Assembly (NCBI GenBank): GCA_019118245.1
Contig: DWZJ01000032.1
Location: 1-48,524, forward strand
Direction: 5' to 3'
DNA: 48,524 nucleotides
Origin: Candidatus Oscillibacter excrementigallinarum
Lineage (GTDB): Bacteria > Bacillota > Clostridia > Oscillospirales > Oscillospiraceae
Positions 46,846 to 48,524 of this stretch are shown piece after piece. The stretch's first letter is position 1; every line of letters starts with the position of its first letter. The position numbers were made by a program, and so were the translations under genes. Under the pieces are notes generated by a model. The model had not been told where the DNA came from, made no database searches, and was given only the letters and a program-made list of their open reading frames with translations.

Positions 46846-48333
46846 ATGAAGTACTACAGCACACGGGACGCCGCCGTCCGCATGGACGCCGCGGAGGCCA
46901 TCAAGATGGGACTGAGCCGGGACGGCGGCCTGCTGACCCCCTGCGAGATCCCGCAGATCGACCGGGCCTTTTTGGAGAGCCTGGTGAACGCCCGGTACCA
47001 GGAGCGGGCCGCCAAGGTCATGGGCCTGTACCTGACGGACTACACCTATGAGGAGCTGTCCGCCTTCGCGGAGAACGCCTATGGCCCCGAGAAGTTCGAC
47101 ACCGACGCCGTGGCCCCCGTCCGCACGGTGGACGGCACCACCCACTGCCTGGAGCTGTGGCACGGCCCCACCAGCGCCTTCAAGGACATGGCCCTGCAGA
47201 TGCTGCCCCAGCTGCTCTCCGCCGCCCTGGGCAAGACCGGGGAGCACAAGACGGTGTGCATCCTGGTGGCCACCTCCGGCGACACCGGCAAGGCCGCCAT
47301 GGAGGGGTTCGCCGATGTTCCCCAGACCAAGATCCTGGTGTTCTACCCCAAGGACGGCGTGTCCAAGGTCCAGGAGACCCAGATGGTCACCCAGGACGGC
47401 GCCAACGTGGGCGTCTGCGCCGTGGTGGGCAACTTTGACGACGCCCAGGCCGGCGTGAAGCGCATCTTCTCCGACGAGGCCATCCGGGCCACCCTGGCGG
47501 ACCGGGGCTACTTCCTGTCCTCCGCCAACTCCATCAACTGGGGCCGCATCCTGCCTCAGGTGGTCTACTATATCTCCGCCTACTGCGACCTGGTCCGGGA
47601 CGGCAAGCTGACCATGGGCGACCAGGTGAACTTCTGCGTGCCCACCGGCAACTTCGGCGACATCCTGGCGGCCTACTACGCGGGGCGCATGGGCCTGCCG
47701 GTGCACAAGCTGATCTGCGCCTCCAACTGCAACGATGTGCTGACGGACTTCCTCCGCACCGGCGTGTACGACAAGAACCGGCCCTTCCACACCACCATGA
47801 GCCCCTCCATGGACATCCTGGTGTCCAGCAACCTGGAGCGGCTGCTGTTCGACCTCTCCGGCGAGAACGACGCGGAGGTGAAGGACTACATGGACGCCCT
47901 CAGCAAGACCGGCAGGTACGAGGTGTCCGACGCCATCAAGGCGGCAATCCACAACCAGTTCTGGGGCGGCTTCTGCGACGAGGCCGGCACCTCCGCCGCC
48001 ATCGCCAAGTATTACAAGGAGGACGGCTATCTGATCGACACCCACACCGCCGTGGCGGCCAGCGTCATGGAGCAGTACCGGCAGGCCACCGGCGACGAGA
48101 CCGTGACGGTGTTCGTTTCCACCGCCTCCCCCTACAAGTTCTGCGACCACGTGCTGCGGGCCATCGGCGAGACGCCCGCGGGCGACGGCGTGGAGCTGCT
48201 GGAGCAGCTGCATGAGGTCACCGGCGTGGACATCCCCCGGCGCCTGGCGGCCCTGAAGGGCAAGGCCCGGCGGTTCGGCCTGACCTGCGAGAAGCCCGGC
48301 ATGGACAGCGTGGTGCTGGAGTTTTTGAAGTAA
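46846..48333 (+). CDS. thrC: Threonine synthase
   Basis: This 495-residue PLP enzyme makes threonine from O-phosphohomoserine. The N-terminal YYSTRDAAVRMDAAEAIKMGLSRDGGL matches the long ThrC form. The PLP-binding Lys is in GPTSAFKDMALQ (about 109), and the phosphate-binding loop is around ATSGDTGKAAMEGF. Length is normal for this class. The start follows AAAGGAGAG. It lies 34 bp after yraN with no obvious promoter between, so read-through is possible. No hom or thrB gene lies in the window. Confidence 0.95.
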   Translation: MKYYSTRDAAVRMDAAEAIKMGLSRDGGLLTPCEIPQIDRAFLESLVNARYQERAAKVMGLYLTDYTYEELSAFAENAYGPEKFDTDAVAPVRTVDGTTHCLELWHGPTSAFKDMALQMLPQLLSAALGKTGEHKTVCILVATSGDTGKAAMEGFADVPQTKILVFYPKDGVSKVQETQMVTQDGANVGVCAVVGNFDDAQAGVKRIFSDEAIRATLADRGYFLSSANSINWGRILPQVVYYISAYCDLVRDGKLTMGDQVNFCVPTGNFGDILAAYYAGRMGLPVHKLICASNCNDVLTDFLRTGVYDKNRPFHTTMSPSMDILVSSNLERLLFDLSGENDAEVKDYMDALSKTGRYEVSDAIKAAIHNQFWGGFCDEAGTSAAIAKYYKEDGYLIDTHTAVAASVMEQYRQATGDETVTVFVSTASPYKFCDHVLRAIGETPAGDGVELLEQLHEVTGVDIPRRLAALKGKARRFGLTCEKPGMDSVVLEFLK

Positions 48334-48524
48334 GGCAGGGCTTGCCGAAGGCGGGCCGCCGGACAGCGGCCACGGTGGTCTCTGCTCCCGCAGGGGGCCG
48401 TTTCCACGGGGGATGCGCCCCCCATTGCGTCGTCGCAAAGTCCGCTAAGCTCCGTTTCCGCCTGCGGCGAAAACTGCGCCCGCTCCCTTGCTCCTCCTCT
48501 CCCCACCGCGCGGAGCGCGGCGGG
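48334..48524. other. Intergenic end of the window
   Basis: These 191 bases contain no supported gene. There is a weak stem GGCAGGGCTTGCC just after thrC without a T run, and several short GC palindromes. The GC-rich text with phrases like GTCGTCGCAAAGTCCGC may be part of a dispersed repeat, but a single copy in this window cannot show that. Confidence 0.4.

Noticed and set aside
46804-48438. 544-codon minus-strand frame opposite thrC
   Set aside because: It is antisense to a clear threonine synthase and its composition is dominated by Gly, His and Val, typical of a shadow frame.

Overview
The window looks like chromosomal DNA of a high-GC, spore-forming member of the Clostridia, most like the Oscillospiraceae (Flavonifractor/Oscillibacter/Lawsonibacter relatives). 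The basis is very GC-rich third codon positions, strong Shine-Dalgarno sites, a SpoIVFA/SpoIVFB-like protease pair, a class B sortase with a Cna_B adhesin, and short palindromic repeats of the 'GTAGGGGCGG' kind. The family assignment is an inference from gene content, not from a marker-gene comparison.

Bases 1-400: an AT-rich stub ends in the 3' half of a tRNA-Pro(CGG) gene. This is best read as the displaced attachment-site fragment at the right end of an integrated element lying left of the window. Bases 397-14401, all minus strand: an intact tyrosine recombinase, a 224-bp segment bounded by perfect 17-bp inverted repeats, a second recombinase that has lost catalytic residues, a 3675-residue Cna_B-repeat surface protein, and a class B sortase. 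I read this as a phase-variable adhesin locus. The small segment carries a terminator and a promoter that in the present orientation point away from the adhesin (OFF state).

Bases 14402-29236: a cyclic-di-GMP and exopolysaccharide region. A diguanylate cyclase with an ECF-S-component-like membrane sensor faces a long minus-strand operon. That operon runs from a strong promoter and a structured leader RNA with its own terminator through a VTC polyphosphate polymerase, a DUF4956 membrane protein, a CotH kinase, a membrane-anchored TIM-barrel/CBM9-like protein, a HEAT-repeat protein, a BcsA-like family 2 glycosyltransferase, a DivIVA-like coiled coil and an EAL phosphodiesterase. A second EAL protein lies upstream. 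The likely output is a surface polymer whose synthesis or release is tied to c-di-GMP, and possibly to polyphosphate and CotH-type phosphorylation.

Bases 29740-36345: a frameshifted LysR regulator; a metal-efflux set (P1B-ATPase, HMA metallochaperone, ArsR regulator) with two near-identical operator-like sites; a DUF3788 protein; a DUF1624 membrane protein; and a PfkB sugar kinase. A palindromic repeat pair lies between the metal genes and the DUF3788 gene.

Bases 36375-39923: a complete TPP riboswitch-controlled thiamine-precursor salvage operon (tenA plus an ABC importer). Bases 40009-48333: housekeeping genes, namely the SpoIVFA/FB-like pair, rplS with a leader, two tandem signal peptidases I, rbgA, rnhB, yraN and thrC. 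Inserted between rbgA and rnhB is a tandem triplication of a small zinc-ribbon gene plus a small membrane protein.
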